From Sindora glabra (Eukaryota; Streptophyta; Magnoliopsida; Fabales; Fabaceae), in contig CM035234.1 of NCBI GenBank assembly GCA_020226215.1, positions 73,921,135 to 73,985,134 of the forward strand: a stretch of 64,000 nt of DNA, given 5' to 3'. Shown here in pieces: positions 1 to 11,716 of this stretch (positions are counted from its first letter, which is position 1; each line of letters starts with the position of its first letter). The translations under genes were made by a program, and so were the position numbers. The notes below the pieces were generated by a model. That model was not told the origin of the DNA. It searched no databases and saw nothing but the letters and a program-made list of their open reading frames with translations.

Positions 1-26
1 ATGCCGACCTATAAGAGATTAGGGCA

Positions 27-545
27 TCTCACAAATACAGGCTACTTAGGTTCAAATTTTGCTAATTGTCCAAATGATCACAAATTGACATCTAAATACA
101 TCTTTATAATGAAAAAATGAGTTATGTCATGGAAAAGTGCTAAGTAGTTCTTAATAGCAACCTCTACTATGAAAACAAAATATATTACATGTTATAAAGC
201 CGATTTGACTACTATATGGTTAAGGAATTTTTTTGGTTAATTTTAAGATTTTTGAGAGCATCTCTAGACCCTTGACCATCTATTATGACAATATTGCTAT
301 CGTAAACTTCTGTTGTAACAATAAAAGTCCCACTTATATAAAGTATTTTGATATAAAGTTACTAACATGTGCAAAAAAAGGTCTATGAGAATATCATATG
401 CATTGAACATATTTCCATGGATCGTAGGCTCATGAATCCATTGACCAAAAACTTAATAGGAGGAATATATCATGATCATATAATTAGTATAGAATTAGCT
501 AAATCTTTTGATATTTTTGGTTAGTTAGAATACTATGATGTAAAC
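27..545 (+). pseudogene. Ty1/Copia RNase H 3' end, decayed
   Basis: Reading the plus strand across frames and stops gives the C-terminal half of a Copia RNase H. In order I see a GYLGSNFANC segment (family GYSDSDFAGC), KLTSKYIFIM (KSTSGYIFM), SWKSAK, ATSTMKTKYITCYKA (the ATSTMEAEF block), then IEHISMDRRLMNPLTKNL near 395-470 (family IEHIST..IADPLTKG). The upstream pol is outside the window. Several stops and frameshifts mean no working protein. The sequence is closely related to the minus-strand fragment at 41128-41830, which covers the same region. Family assignment is firm; lineage within Copia was not attempted. Confidence 0.8.
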
Positions 546-1650
546 TATATTTTTTAAGATGTATATAAATGAAATATTCATAACAAAATATTCATGTTTT
601 TAACATAAATTATGCATATTTTTGTTATGGCATATTTGTAAAGACATTTAGATCTTGTTTAATACTGTATTGAGAATCCTGATTTTCATTTAGCATCTTA
701 GGTAAATGCTTTGACTCAGTATATAAAAATTTATATATGTCGTCATAATTTGTTGTGTAAATTTTATTAAGCATGATTTTACTATAAATATCCCTATTGG
801 ATATTATATATGGCTAGCAAGGTGTGAGTGTACAGTATGTATTTCATTAATATCCTTATTAGATACTACGTTTTATGTTACTAGGCACTTATAATCTCAA
901 TTTTGATCAATGGGTGTAAAGATACTATAATTTTCTTTTACATCTTATTAAAGTGGCAACTATTATTAAATTACATGGTCTAAGTGGGAGATTATTAGAT
1001 TTTTTTTATTATGGACCTATTAATTTAATAATAAAATAAGATGTAAAAGATTTAACTTAATATTAAAGTGACTGTGTAATTTGGGCCTGGTAGCAATCTA
1101 GCCCATTAGCGTGGTAACGAGTGATTCTCAATAATGAATCGACCTACTAACTATTACAATATAAGTAAGATGCTATAATTTTCTTTTACATCTTATTAAA
1201 GTAGCAACTATTATTGAATTACATAGTTTAAGTGGGAGATTATTAGATTTTTTTCATTATGAATCTATTAATTTAATAATAAAATAAGATGTAAAAGATT
1301 TAACTCAATATTAAAGTGATTGTGTAATTTGGGTCCGGTGGCAATCTAACCCATTAGCATGGTGACGGGTGATTTTGGACATTGGATCAACCTACTAACT
1401 ATTACAACATAAATAAGAATTGCTATTCTTAAATTCTAAGATTGATTTTGAATACTTTTCATCAATGCCATGATATCTCTCAAAATTAAATTCTCATCTA
1501 AGGCTAATAAAAGTAGTGAACTCTTATTGGAGTTTGTGATTAAGATTAATTGTAAATAGCTTGTGACTTATAGGAGATTCATACTCATCATTAATCACAA
1601 ATGGATTCATTAAGTAATTATCAATTTATTTCATTTATGTTTTGATATTA
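546..1650 (+). mobile_element. Copia 3' non-coding region, polypurine tract and LTR
   Basis: This follows the RNase H remnant directly. The string AAGTGGGAGA (near 980-990) is a typical Copia polypurine tract, and the LTR would begin just after it. A reverse-complement relative of the whole stretch lies at 40330-41090 beside a matching RNase H fragment, which shows both belong to one family. In that relative the LTR begins TGTTAGATTTTT. The outer end near 1650 is where I lose similarity, not a defined border. No target duplication was found because the left part of the element is outside the window. Confidence 0.65.
921..1416 (+). repeat. 248-bp tandem duplication spanning the polypurine tract and LTR start
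   Basis: Unit 1 is 921-1168 and unit 2 is 1169 to about 1416. Both begin with a near-identical TATAATTTTCTTTTACATC segment, contain AAGTGGGAGA, and contain the reverse partner AATAAGATGTAAAAGAT, so each unit can also fold on itself. The related copy at 40330-41090 has a single unit, so the duplication arose in this copy. Confidence 0.8.
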
Positions 1651-2038
1651 TCTTTTCATATGATTTAATTGGAATTTTCATTATGAGAAATTTAATTTTA
1701 ACAAATTTTTGTAAGTTCATATCTCTAAAAATATTTTTTATTGATTTTATTATTTATTTATATATTTATTTATTTTTGGCCATATTATCCCTTGTTTATT
1801 CAAGCTTATCCACTTACATTTATCTATTATTATGCATGTCAATTGACAATGAAAGGTTGATATAACACTCTTTACAATCGCATGACAATTTTTCTTTTTA
1901 ATCTAACACATCTTCGTTATTATCTTGAGGTGCCATGCTGGGCTTTTGCTCTTAGTTTTAGTAGACACTCATAGTTTGGGCTTTTTTAAGTAGTTCATCC
2001 CATATTAATATTAAAAGTCTTCTAGTATAATTCTAAAT

Positions 2039-2420
2039 TGATGTGGAAGAACAAATCAATTAGTCAATGCAAGAGATAAGAATGTTAAATTTAATAATAG
2101 AATTTGTTAAAAGCTTTTCATTCGACATATAAATAGGGATCTTATGATGGATTATTCAACAAGTTAGTTAGTCACTTTGAGAGTTTATCAATATCTCAAA
2201 CTTGAATGAGTATTCCTTTTTTGTTGGGTGAGATATTGTGAGTAATCTCTAATTTGTACTAAAGAAGATAATTTTAACCCTTTTATGGAAAAAGATTTTA
2301 TTGGACTAAAGTTTCATGAATTTTTTCCTTCAACTTAAGGGGTTTTTCATGTTAAAATTGTGTGTTTTCATTTATCTATTTTTTATTTATTATTCCCTAT
2401 TTTGGATCACTCGAAGAGGG
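2039..2420 (+). mobile_element. possible Copia-type LTR fragment
   Basis: The stretch has the order expected of a Copia LTR: a TATAAATAGG core-promoter motif at about 2128-2137, and about 200 bp later a GGGGTTTTTCATGTTAAAATTG segment resembling the conserved U5 region of many plant Copia LTRs. I found no second LTR, no coding remnant and no target duplication. The rest of 1651-2966 is AT-rich with no gene that I can support. Confidence 0.3.
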
Positions 2421-4776
2421 AAAAGGAATCGCTTCTCCCGTTGTTCTTCAACTTTGCCTTGCCAACATGCTATTAGTTGAGAGATGAATTTGGACAAATT
2501 CAAAAAGTGAGGAATAAAATTGATTAAAGATGTTTCTAGGAGATAAAATTAGAAAAATTTAAATAATAAAGACAAAAGTAAAAAAAAAAATGAAGGTACA
2601 AATAAAATTGATAAAAAAAATTTAAAAGATGAATTTGATATAAATTATATTTCACATGAAGAAAAATACGTGTACGGTTAACAATTATTACGCGGTTTTG
2701 TAAAATAAGGTATGAAAAAATAAGATTAATTTGCAGAAGAAGTATATCAAAAGAACTGTGTAATATATTATCAACTGAGTATATATGAACGCCTTCAACA
2801 ACAATAGCTACACATCTTCATTCTAATCAAACAACACCAGCATATATTTGACAATTGATTAATTCCCTAAATGCAAGAATTAGAAATTGGTTTAATATAT
2901 TTCAAAAACACAACCTTGTTTGTGAACTAATAACCACTGCACACAATATAATGTGGCCGGCCAAACTCAATTCACCACCCTGCAGTTTGCCCTAATTTGG
3001 CCGTCGGAGCCAGTGATAGGACTGAGCTGGCTCATCTTCACCATAGCATTAGCAAAGTCCGTGCTAAAAGTGTCAGCATTGTTGCTGTAATCAGTTACTT
3101 GAGAATCTGTGGAACCTCCATTGAAGAGCTGCTGGTCTGAGTGCATGAGGCCCTTTTGGCTCAGCAAATTGGTGAAATAGGCATTGTCGAAGGTTTCTCC
3201 AGTGGCTGTGTCCAAGTCGGCCAAATTGTCATCACCACCTGAGAAGGGGCATTTTGCTTGCAATGATGCTGCAAAGGTGGAATTTATATTGGTCTCATTG
3301 TAAATCCTTGTTCTGAAGTTCGTGCACCTTGCTTGCCCTATTGTATGAGATCCTGCGCAATAATTTTTTTCTAACTAAAATTTAGCTAATTGAGGGGCCA
3401 TGCATCAAATTGAGCTAAATGTTATATTTTTCTACAACTTAATAATATCTTGCATACATGTAATTTTCTGTTGAAAATAATGACTGTATGCAAGATAAAA
3501 ATATTTTGGGACAAGTTACACAAAACTCTTCAAAAATTTAATCTTAATTATATTCATACCCGTCATATTATGAAAAATGTACACTGTTTCCTCTTTTCCA
3601 TATACATTATTATCCTTTTTTCATTTATTTTAAACAAATACTTACTTTTTTTGCTCCAAAAATAATAAGAGATGTAGATGTATATTTTCTTAAAATAAAA
3701 GAAGGGAGAGAGTAATCTAATTAAATTTGAAGAGGAGTTGAATGTAGTTTTGTTTCCAAAATTTTAATATAATTTTTTATATAAGCGTGAACATTTGTCT
3801 TTGCTTTTTTTTTTAATGATAAATTTGTAAGATCTTGACATTTTTCATGGTTCTTATGTAAAAGCTTGCAAGATCCAACATAAATTACATTAAAATTATT
3901 AAAAAAGTTATAATGTTATTTAAAAAGTAAAAGTAAAAGTAAAATTTGACAAAATGATGCAAATTTTCTTTTTGATTTCAAAACCTATACTGAATTTCTA
4001 TGTAATTTTAAAGTCCATAAAATTACACTTAAATTCAAATTTAAATTCAATATCAATCATATCTAGTCTTGTGTTCATTCAACACTCGTCTTTGAACAAA
4101 AAATAATGTGAATATCAATTATTCCAAGTAATTTTCAACGATTAGGTCAGGCTAATTTATGTAAGTTTTGAAAGCAAAAGTGTTTAAAAGCTGAACAAAG
4201 GAACGAGGCAAATAAGAATCTTTAACCTCTTGTATCATTGATTAAGTAGAAGCAATTGTTACCTGATAGGGCAACCATTTCTGTCGTGTTAAAACCTTTG
4301 TTGGAGAAAGCAGTAATAAGGTCACTAAGATTCGAAGTGGGACCAGGCAAGTCCGAATTAGCTTCGCTTAAACTTGCAGTTGTCGAATCTCTTCTTCCCA
4401 ATGAAACTGTCCAACTTGGTCCACCCAGCTGACAAACATCATTCAATCATATATAATAGCCGTGTTAGCGCCCTTCACATATTTATACAAAAACAATTTA
4501 ATAGAATATATATCATAATACTAAAATCCTATATATTTTGAATCTCAAAATTTTTAGTTTATATTAATTTTTGTCTCTAAAGTAAGATTTGTATATAAAA
4601 TTTTAAGTTCAAGTTAAATTTTTATTTCTCAGAAGGGTTAAATTAATATAAATTTTAATTCCCAAAAGGGTTAAAATTTTATTTGTACTTAAAATTTTAG
4701 GACTTAAATTGATTAAATCTTGCTTCAACAATAGTATAAGTCAAATACTTTGAGTATTAAAATAGAATTTTAATCT

Positions 4777-5096
4777 ATCATAATTTTAAATCATGATTGA
4801 GATTACGATTGTGATGATAATTACATGATAACTAATTATGCTACCGATAAATTAAAAAAAATTAGTACTATTACAAAGTCAAACAGCGTGCCAAAAAATT
4901 ATGATTGTGGAAGGCATTGTAACCACCTTAATAAGAGTTTTTAATTACAATTATAATCACAGTTATAATTTTGTTAAAATTAATAAAATTGAAAAATAAT
5001 ATAAAAAAATATAATCAATGTAATATGAAATTGCAAAAAATTATGAATACCATGTAATCACAATTGTAATATTACATATAATCGTGAACCGTAATT
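4777..5096. mobile_element. MITE-like dispersed repeat, copy 1 (with internal additions)
   Basis: Edges are made of imperfect inverted sequences related to TTTAAATTGCGATT / AATTGCAATTTAA. The core, AATTAATAAAATT followed by an A-rich block and an AAAAAATTATGAATAC segment, recurs at 7256-7394 and 18132-18325. This copy lies in intron 2 of peroxidase A. I have no target duplication for it. Confidence 0.5.
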
Positions 5097-5148
5097 TAAA
5101 TAAACGATCACAAACAAACATTGTTGTAACCAGAAATTTAACATGATG

Positions 5149-5150
<2 letters not shown>

Positions 5151-5205
<55 letters not shown>
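5151..5205. repeat. TA microsatellite in intron 2 of peroxidase A
   Basis: An uninterrupted AT/TA run, inside the intron and a few bases from the exon 2 donor at 5215. Confidence 0.95.
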
Positions 5206-5206
<1 letters not shown>

Positions 5207-5478
5207 CTTAGTTACCTTAACAACGGAGTCTCTAGCCGCAACAGCTAAAATGTCAGCACAAGAAACGATCCCAGGACAATCGCTCTCCACTTGTGATTTT
5301 ATGGTATCAATCACATCGAAACCCCTAAGAGAGTTATTGTTTGGGCCAGCCGTCTTTTCCCCGGTGAAATTTGCAGTGTCGTCTAATAATACTGATGCAT
5401 CACATCCCTATCAAAAAACAAATAAAGCATATATGAGGAATAAACCAACCTAAAAGTAAAAATCAATTTCTGAAATGC

Positions 5479-5528
<50 letters not shown>
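5479..5528. repeat. AAT microsatellite in intron 1 of peroxidase A
   Basis: About sixteen perfect TAA/AAT repeats. A similar trinucleotide run occurs at 56759-56793, but not inside peroxidase B. Confidence 0.95.
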
Positions 5529-5529
<1 letters not shown>

Positions 5530-6714
5530 GAAACCAGATTGTCAATTTTTATTCAACAAATAATTAAAGAATCGGACCGGATTTTCCTTCTAATCTTTTA
5601 CTCTATGGCATTTAACTGGACTTCAGGAGATGGGTAGAAATAAATGTATACAGTTTGATGAAACTAAGAATTTTAATTTCCTTTTTCCTTTTTCATTTAT
5701 GATGGTTTTGTACGTGTTCTGAACTTCACCGGACAGTCAAACTAACACACGTGGTTACCTATTTTTATTTATTCAACAAATTATCAAAGACTTTGACTTG
5801 TTCCTGCCTAATAATTTTATTGGTAGAAGTGGCTTCAAATTTTTTTGTCGGCATTTTAAGGATCAGAATCCGGACTTTGATACTATCGTTTTCTTTTGTT
5901 TAAAAAAAAAACGTTGCCAATTGGAGCAAATCGTCGTTGATGAATGTCGTCTTCAGACAAAATGCTTGACCAACTTTGACCGAAAATAAATAAATAAATA
6001 AAGAGAACAAAACAGTCTATAACGTGCTTAAGAGAATTTCTTACGTACTCTAATTATAATACATGCTTTTATTTTTGTCCATAAAAAATGTTAATGATCA
6101 ACTTTACGTTTACGAATTTTGTAAAGTTCGTATGCTTTAAAAATATATATTTTTTTAATTTTTCAGATATAAAAAATTACAAAAACTAATAATTAACCTT
6201 TCTTCATTATATAAGATAGGAATGTATATTACAACCAGAGCAGACGAAAAATTCTTTATTGTTGATCTGAAAAGACTCTAGTTGATTTGGGGCATGTAAC
6301 CAATTTACTTCCAGGATAAGTAACTCTTTCATTTAAATGAGTGCTTGAAATTGCACTTCGTATAACCAATAATATTCTTGTGTAAGTTATATTTAGTTAA
6401 GTTATATTCATAAGACAAATCCTTCACTTCTAAGAAATAATCCATTCAAAATTGGAGTGCAAAAAATGTCAACCCTAAAATGAATGCACCTTGACGTGTA
6501 TACGTGCAAGCATGGCTTTAAAATTGAGGGCGTAGCTGCAACTAGTAAATACGTAAGAAGGTATAACCGTAAAATTATGAAAAATTATGATTGCAGCATT
6601 ATTCATGATTTAAAGTATTCTGCACAATATGATGGTTATGGATTGTAATTTAAAACCTAAGCAAAAATTGGGTGAAAAATGACAAAGATAGAGAGAAAAT
6701 AATATGAAGTGAAA

Positions 6715-6723
6715 ACTTGCTTG
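6715..6723 (-). other. GC-type 5' splice site, intron 1 of peroxidase copy A
   Basis: Exon 1 must end with the complete Gln codon CAA (6721-6723), because exon 2 opens with GGA TGT GAT after a TAG acceptor. The bases that follow read GCAAGTTTT. In copy B the same place reads GTATGT. GCAAGT is the usual form of plant GC donors, so splicing may still occur. Confidence 0.8.
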
Positions 6724-7010
6724 AACAAAGCAATCATGGAAATGGAGACGAAGCAAGGAAGCTCCCATGCGAGCCTCTTCGTCCACAGCAGAGTCCACTG
6801 CAGACTTAATGGTAGTAAGAACATTAGGGCACGACGTGTTGTAAAAATTTTCAGATAACTGAGCCGAGGCTATGGCTACAAAAAGAGAAAAGAAGCTGAA
6901 GCTGAATTTGAGGAATTCTGCAATCCTAGCAGCCATGGCCATTTAGGGAGGTTTGAAGAAGAAAATGGCTAGTGACTAGGGTTTTGCTTAGTTATAGCCT
7001 AAACGTATTA

Positions 7011-7020
7011 CATATTTATA
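7011..7020 (-). promoter_or_regulatory. TATA box of peroxidase copy A
   Basis: On the minus strand this reads TATAAATATG, about 70 bp upstream of the start codon at 6942. Copy B has an equivalent TATAAATAA about 75-80 bp upstream of its own start, so the core promoter spacing is conserved. Confidence 0.6.
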
Positions 7021-7029
7021 GTGGAGTTT

Positions 7030-8955
7030 CAGCTTAGTAGACTAAGCTTCGTGGTTATCTCACGATGCATGTGATGTTGGCAAAATCAAATTTGCAAACA
7101 CGTAAAGAACATTGGAGGCTGGCCCCGTTTCGGTGATTTGGATTGATTAGTTTAATAATGTTTTTGTCTGTTTAGACAGTTATAGCTGTATTTTGCCGAA
7201 TAAATTGACTTTTGAAAAATCTTCCATTTGTTTTATAGCATTCTCAGTTACTATGGTTTTAAATTGCGATTCTAATTTTGTTATGATTAATAAAATTATA
7301 AATAAAAATAAAAAAAATAATTATTACAATATAAAATTATGAAAAACTACAAATGCTGTGAAGTCTAATATTGCGTGTTATATTTCGGTTGTGGATTGCA
7401 ATTTAATTATATTATCAATTAAGCTGACTCCCCAAGCCAAACATGAGAAAACTAATTGTTAAGTTTGAATCTTAGTTGTAAGTTGTGATTTTGTCCGTAA
7501 TTACAGTTATATAAGTTTGTAATTAAAAAATACTTGTAATTCTAGGCGTTGTGGTGCAAAGTCACATCCGTAAAAAACATGTCAATTGTATTATTATATT
7601 TATAGATGGAAATTTAGAACACTATAATTTAATTGTATGGCATTGAATCATTTTACATCTTTTGAATTTTTTAAATAATCATTACGTGACTTTTCAGAAC
7701 TTGTGTTGGCTTGAAAAAGATACTAGTGGGCCTCGGAATTAATCATATAATATTTTTAGGAATTTTTATAAACTAATATGAAAAAAAAAATAATGCAAGA
7801 AGCGTGTGGGATGCACAAACCGCAGATCACAAACCTACTAATCTGTCAGATTACGATTTATAACCATACGTTAAATACATGATATAATGTATCATTTCGA
7901 TCCTTTGAACCGTTAAATATTTTTGTGTAACTTTTCAGAACGTGTTGTCTTAATAAAGATACCAGTGGGGCTCAGAATTTTATTAGTTTTTTTGGGGCAT
8001 TTTTTTTCAAAATGATATCACTCAAAATATTGGAACATCTTGACAAAACCCTTGGTTGAATACTATTCATAATTAATGCAAAGATTGACGAGGCAACTAT
8101 AACATATGGAGCATTAGAATAGTTCAAGATCTTATATGCTCGCCTTCATAATTTTCTTTTCTTATTTTTGTTTGGAACTAATTGTATGTTTAGAAGTTAT
8201 AGGATGGAAAGGGAAGGAAAGATAATAGGGGAGAATGGAGGTGAAGGGAAGGGAGGAAAATGGAGGGTTAAGTCATAATTTTCCCTACCCTATTTAATTA
8301 TTTAAAATTATATAAAAGAGGATAACAGAGAGTTAAATAAAAATATATAACTAATTAGTATATATTTTTATAATTTTATCCTTTTTAAAAAGGTTAATTT
8401 ATTAATGAGTCTTTGATAATTAAAAAATTAAAAAAAATAAATCTCTATCCAAATTTTTTATTTCGAAGATTTTGATGTGAAAAATGATACTGCAAGTCTG
8501 TAAGTAAATATATGATAATATTATAATTTTTGTTTAAAAAAATTATAAAAAATTATTATAAATTAATTTAATATAATTATTATTTGACAATGTCAACAAT
8601 AACCAAACCTATATTTAGAATAAAATTAATACGGATGGATCAAAATAAAATTGAATATATGTAAATAAATATGTGTCACAATTTTAATTCAATGCTTGTT
8701 TGGTATCTTAAATAATACAATGCTATATTTAAACAGCAAATATACTGTATTAGGAAATATTTAGAAACTTGAGAAGGTTTAAAATTATCTATCTTAATTG
8801 CTACTTTACCCCGCCATATTTTCACATTTTCAGTGTAACAAATATATGTGCTATGACGGATCAAATAACCGAGATTTTCTTGTCTTGTTCCTAGAAAATT
8901 GACCTCAGCACCACTTTAACATCATTTTTCATGGATAACAAAACATTTTGAACTT
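7030..8955. other. intergenic, no gene seen
   Basis: Apart from the MITE-like repeat at 7256-7394, this is AT-rich non-coding sequence. Two similar short segments (AGAACTTGTGTTGGC near 7697 and AGAACGTGTTGTC near 7937, each followed by a GATAC.AGTGGG segment) suggest an old local duplication of about 240 bp. Short open frames here (for example 8676-8864 minus) resemble nothing I know. Confidence 0.5.
7256..7394. mobile_element. MITE-like dispersed repeat, copy 2
   Basis: The most compact copy. It starts TTTTAAATTGCGATTC and ends GGATTGCAATTTAA, an imperfect inverted pair, with the same A-rich core as the copies at 4777 and 18132. It sits about 300 bp upstream of peroxidase A. Confidence 0.55.
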
Positions 8956-8959
8956 ACTT

Positions 8960-9666
8960 AATTGTCAAGAATTTATGTTGATGCATTGCGGATGCAAATT
9001 GGACCTAGGAAGAGTTCAAGTCTTTGAAGACTTAGCCCAAGATATTATTAAGGAATTATTTGATGTAAATGAGTTTGTTTTGGGCAGTTCTTGGCTCAAG
9101 CTCTAAGGTTTTTGCTTCAAAGTTATCAAAAATTCCTTTTAAGCTTAAAACTTGTGTTCGAAGAAATTGGGATTGGAAACTTGAAAATGTTTTGAAATAG
9201 TCTTGAAAATGAAAATTTTATAAAACAGAGTTTCCAAGGCTTTTAATCAAATCAACAGTTTCAAGAAGCATATGATTTAAGCTAAATCAATTCTTGCTCA
9301 AATACGAAGTTTTTCAAAATCCTAGCTACTGAATCAATTTATAAAGTCCAAAAGCTCCTTAAAATAGTTTAAATCGATTCACATTTAAAAATTTAAAATG
9401 TGAAAAACTTGAATTATTTTATCGTAGTTTAAATTTAAAATCATTTTAGGTGAGTAAAGGTTATTTCTTGGTCCAACTCATATATGCACGCTCAATCATT
9501 TTTAAATGCAGAAGAGAGGCAAAGACCGCAAATTTACTGAGTTTTCAGGCTTTTGAGATAAAAATCATTCTTTGAGCCAAATCCTTCGTAAACCTAACTT
9601 GCAGCGAGGATTCTTTCCTATTAATCCAAAATAAAAATCTCCTTAGAATAATCTACATAACAGAAC
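8960..9666. repeat. 707-bp tandem repeat, unit 1 (intact)
   Basis: TGTTGATGCATTG occurs at 8976 and again at 9683. What follows in the two places can be aligned for several hundred bases: GATGCAAATT, a GGAAGAGTTCAAG segment, and AACTTGAAAATGTTTTGAA. The far part of unit 1 (ATCATTCTTTGAGCCAAAT) matches sequence at about 18485-18510, beyond the Copia insertion. I do not recognise the unit; it might be an old LTR pair reduced to tandem copies. Confidence 0.75.
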
Positions 9667-9919
9667 CAATTGTGAAAATCTATGTTGATGCATTGAGGAT
9701 GCAAATTTGACCTGGAAGAGTTCAAGAGTTAGAAGACCCGAGGATATTATGCGGGAATTATTTGAAGTAAATGAGTTTGGTTTGCGTGGTTGTTGGCTCA
9801 AGGTCTAAGGTTTTCACCTCAAAGTTCTCGAAAATTGTTTTTAAGCATAAATTTTGCGTTCGAACAAATGGGGGTTGGGAACTTGAAAATGTTTTGAAAA
9901 ATTCTTGAAGATGAAAATC
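9667..9919. repeat. 707-bp tandem repeat, unit 2, left part
   Basis: Left 250 bp of the second unit, cut at GATGAAAATC by the Copia element that begins at 9920. The matching right part resumes at 17989. Confidence 0.75.
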
Positions 9920-10339
9920 GATGGAAAAAATTGGAAATTATATATTTAATTATAATTTACGGGAACATATATGAACCTAAATTTTTATCATGCTTTGATA
10001 CTGTGTTCCACATAGTTTCAACAAATTTCACCGAATGATTATTGCTTTCGTGCATGGTAATTACACCAAACTCACAAAGAGAAGAGAAGAAGAAGAATAC
10101 TTTTATTTTTTCTTTCTAGAAAAAAATGGTTGATTTCTTTAACTTAAAAGAAAAACCAATTGATAAAACTTTTTAAAAAAAGGTGGTTATTTCCACACAG
10201 TCAATTATAGAAAAACTAATTTTATCTATTAGTTATCAAAAATAAAAACTAACTTTATCTCTTTTTTAATTTTTAATTTTTTTGTTTAAATTAAAAATAT
10301 GATGATGTGGGTCACCATTATGAGTGCCCATGTCTATCA
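9920..10339 (-). repeat. 3' LTR of the Copia element
   Basis: It aligns along its length with 17565-17988, including AACATATATGAACCTAAATT, GAGAAGAGAAGAAGAAGAA, and AAAAAGGTGGTTAT. Read on the minus strand it begins TGATAGACATGGG. The outer end is eroded (TGG instead of TGTTGG). Confidence 0.88.
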
Positions 10340-10350
10340 TCTCCCACTCA
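10340..10350 (-). other. polypurine tract of the Copia element
   Basis: On the minus strand this reads TGAGTGGGAGA and abuts the 3' LTR, as expected for the plus-strand primer. From here to about 11307 there is only AT-rich 3' non-coding sequence. Confidence 0.75.
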
Positions 10351-11307
10351 TACATAATGAGATGAGCCACATATAATCTTTCATTTCTCTTTGGATTTTC
10401 ATACTTAATATATTGTCGTGATTGCATGGGCATGATGTCATTATCTTGGGTGTCATTGTATTAGAAACCCTTTCACAGGACTAACACAAAAACAACTCTA
10501 TCTTTTGTATTTATATTATGTCTTGAATGCTTTAGATTTACCCATACACACTTTCCATTAGCAAATTTAATCCCTCACAAGCTTCACTATAAGTTCAAAT
10601 TGCCATTCATGTATGCATAGTGTCTATAGTATTTCCCTTATATATCCATAAAAAAGAATCTTCTTTTTTAGGACTCACATAGCAATGAACTAAGAATCTT
10701 TCACTTGCTTCCTTTTTGTGATATTTTATACATGTGGTATGAATCGCATGCTATGGTATTTCCCTTATATCACAAGGGCATATGTTGATTTTATTATTAA
10801 CACTATACAAACTTTAGTTTAAGCACACACAATACCTAATCCAAATTCTTCCAAATCACTTAACTCTTTTAGATGTCAACATTTGGAGACTTCGCTATTT
10901 GGCTACAGGTACTATGAAAAGTGGGGAATCCACAACTTAATCCATATGTATGTTTTGGATCTCATTTTGATTCTATCTTTCCTTTTGTTGAGGCGACATG
11001 TTCATTTTGTGTTTCTTCTCTACGAAAACAACATTCCTTTGTTTTATTTATAAACACATATGTCTAATCTCTACCCGCTTCTCATGAGCATTAGAGGCGG
11101 TTGTTTATGTAAAAGATCCAACCTTTTCAACCTATACAACATACTAATCATTATACACTTATACTCATATTATAATAATTATAATGGTATAAAACATACT
11201 TAATTTATTTGATTTGGAAATGTTTGATTACATTCTATGCATACTAAGAGATTTTACATGTTCAACATACATATCTCTAGGTATTGGCTTAGTAAAAGGA
11301 TTTGCTA

Positions 11308-11716
11308 TCATTTTTTGCATAAGAATGTATTGAATAGTGATCTTTTTTGCTCTATGGCATCTCTTATAAAGTGGTATTTTGTGTTGATATGCTTAGTCTT
11401 ACTATAGTGCTTTGGATCTTTCGTGTAGGCAATGACTGTCTGACTATCATAATGTATCGGGATAGGGTTTAGATTTTCACCATAAATCCCTAAATGTTCC
11501 ATAAACTTCTTCAACCATATAGCTTCTTGTACCGTTGTAGAACATGCTATGAACTTTGCTTCGATTATTGATAATGCAATGCATGTCTGCCTTTTGCTAC
11601 ACCATGATATAATGCCATTGTTTAGCAAGAATGAGTAACCTAAAGTAGATTTTCACTCATTTAGATCTCTTACCCAATCTACATTGGAGTATCCCATTAA
11701 TTGTGAATCACTTTTT
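11308..11716 (-). pseudogene. Copia RNase H domain
   Basis: Reading from 11716 down I see MGYSNVDWVRDLNE, a stop, then KSTLGYSF, SWCSKRQTCIALS, AKFIACS, HYDSQTVIAY and KTKHINTKYHFIRD, matching in order the Copia RNase H blocks (GYSDADWAGD, KSTSGY, SWSSKKQ, E-A-E-F, DNQS, KHIDIKYHFIR). The catalytic Glu of the AEF/AKF block has become Lys. Confidence 0.85.

Larger units (their letters stand above)
2967..6942 (-). pseudogene. class III secretory peroxidase, copy A (frameshifted)
   Basis: Four exons on the minus strand: 6942-6721, 5408-5216, 4428-4263, 3352-2967; intron phases 0, 0, 1, as usual for class III peroxidases. Exon 1 gives a signal peptide (about residues 1-27, ending AIASA) and the distal haem motif LLRLHFHDCFV (Arg65, His69). 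Exon 4 starts with the proximal His motif SHTIG and ends in QIRANCRVVN. Undamaged it would encode 321 residues, a normal length. Exon 2 is 193 bp against 192 in copy B: an AAAA run replaces AAA after GGCCC, so the frame hits TAA at 5334-5336, after about 98 residues and before the proximal His. Intron 1 starts GCAAGT, a rare GC donor. All other splice sites are canonical and the other exons are open, so inactivation looks recent. Expected family role: cell-wall or apoplastic H2O2-dependent phenol oxidation, of the cationic peroxidase 1 / PRX4-PRX52 type. Confidence 0.88.

Noticed and set aside
1683..1865. 60-residue Ile/Leu/Tyr-rich frame
   Set aside because: AT-rich chance frame with no motif; the same holds for 3450-3665, 8676-8864, 30298-30513, 32561-32758, 36652-36840, 51304-51489, 52752-53006 and 56168-56356.
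5250..5453. 67-residue open frame on the plus strand
   Set aside because: It is the antisense shadow of peroxidase A exon 2 and exists only because that exon is GC-richer.
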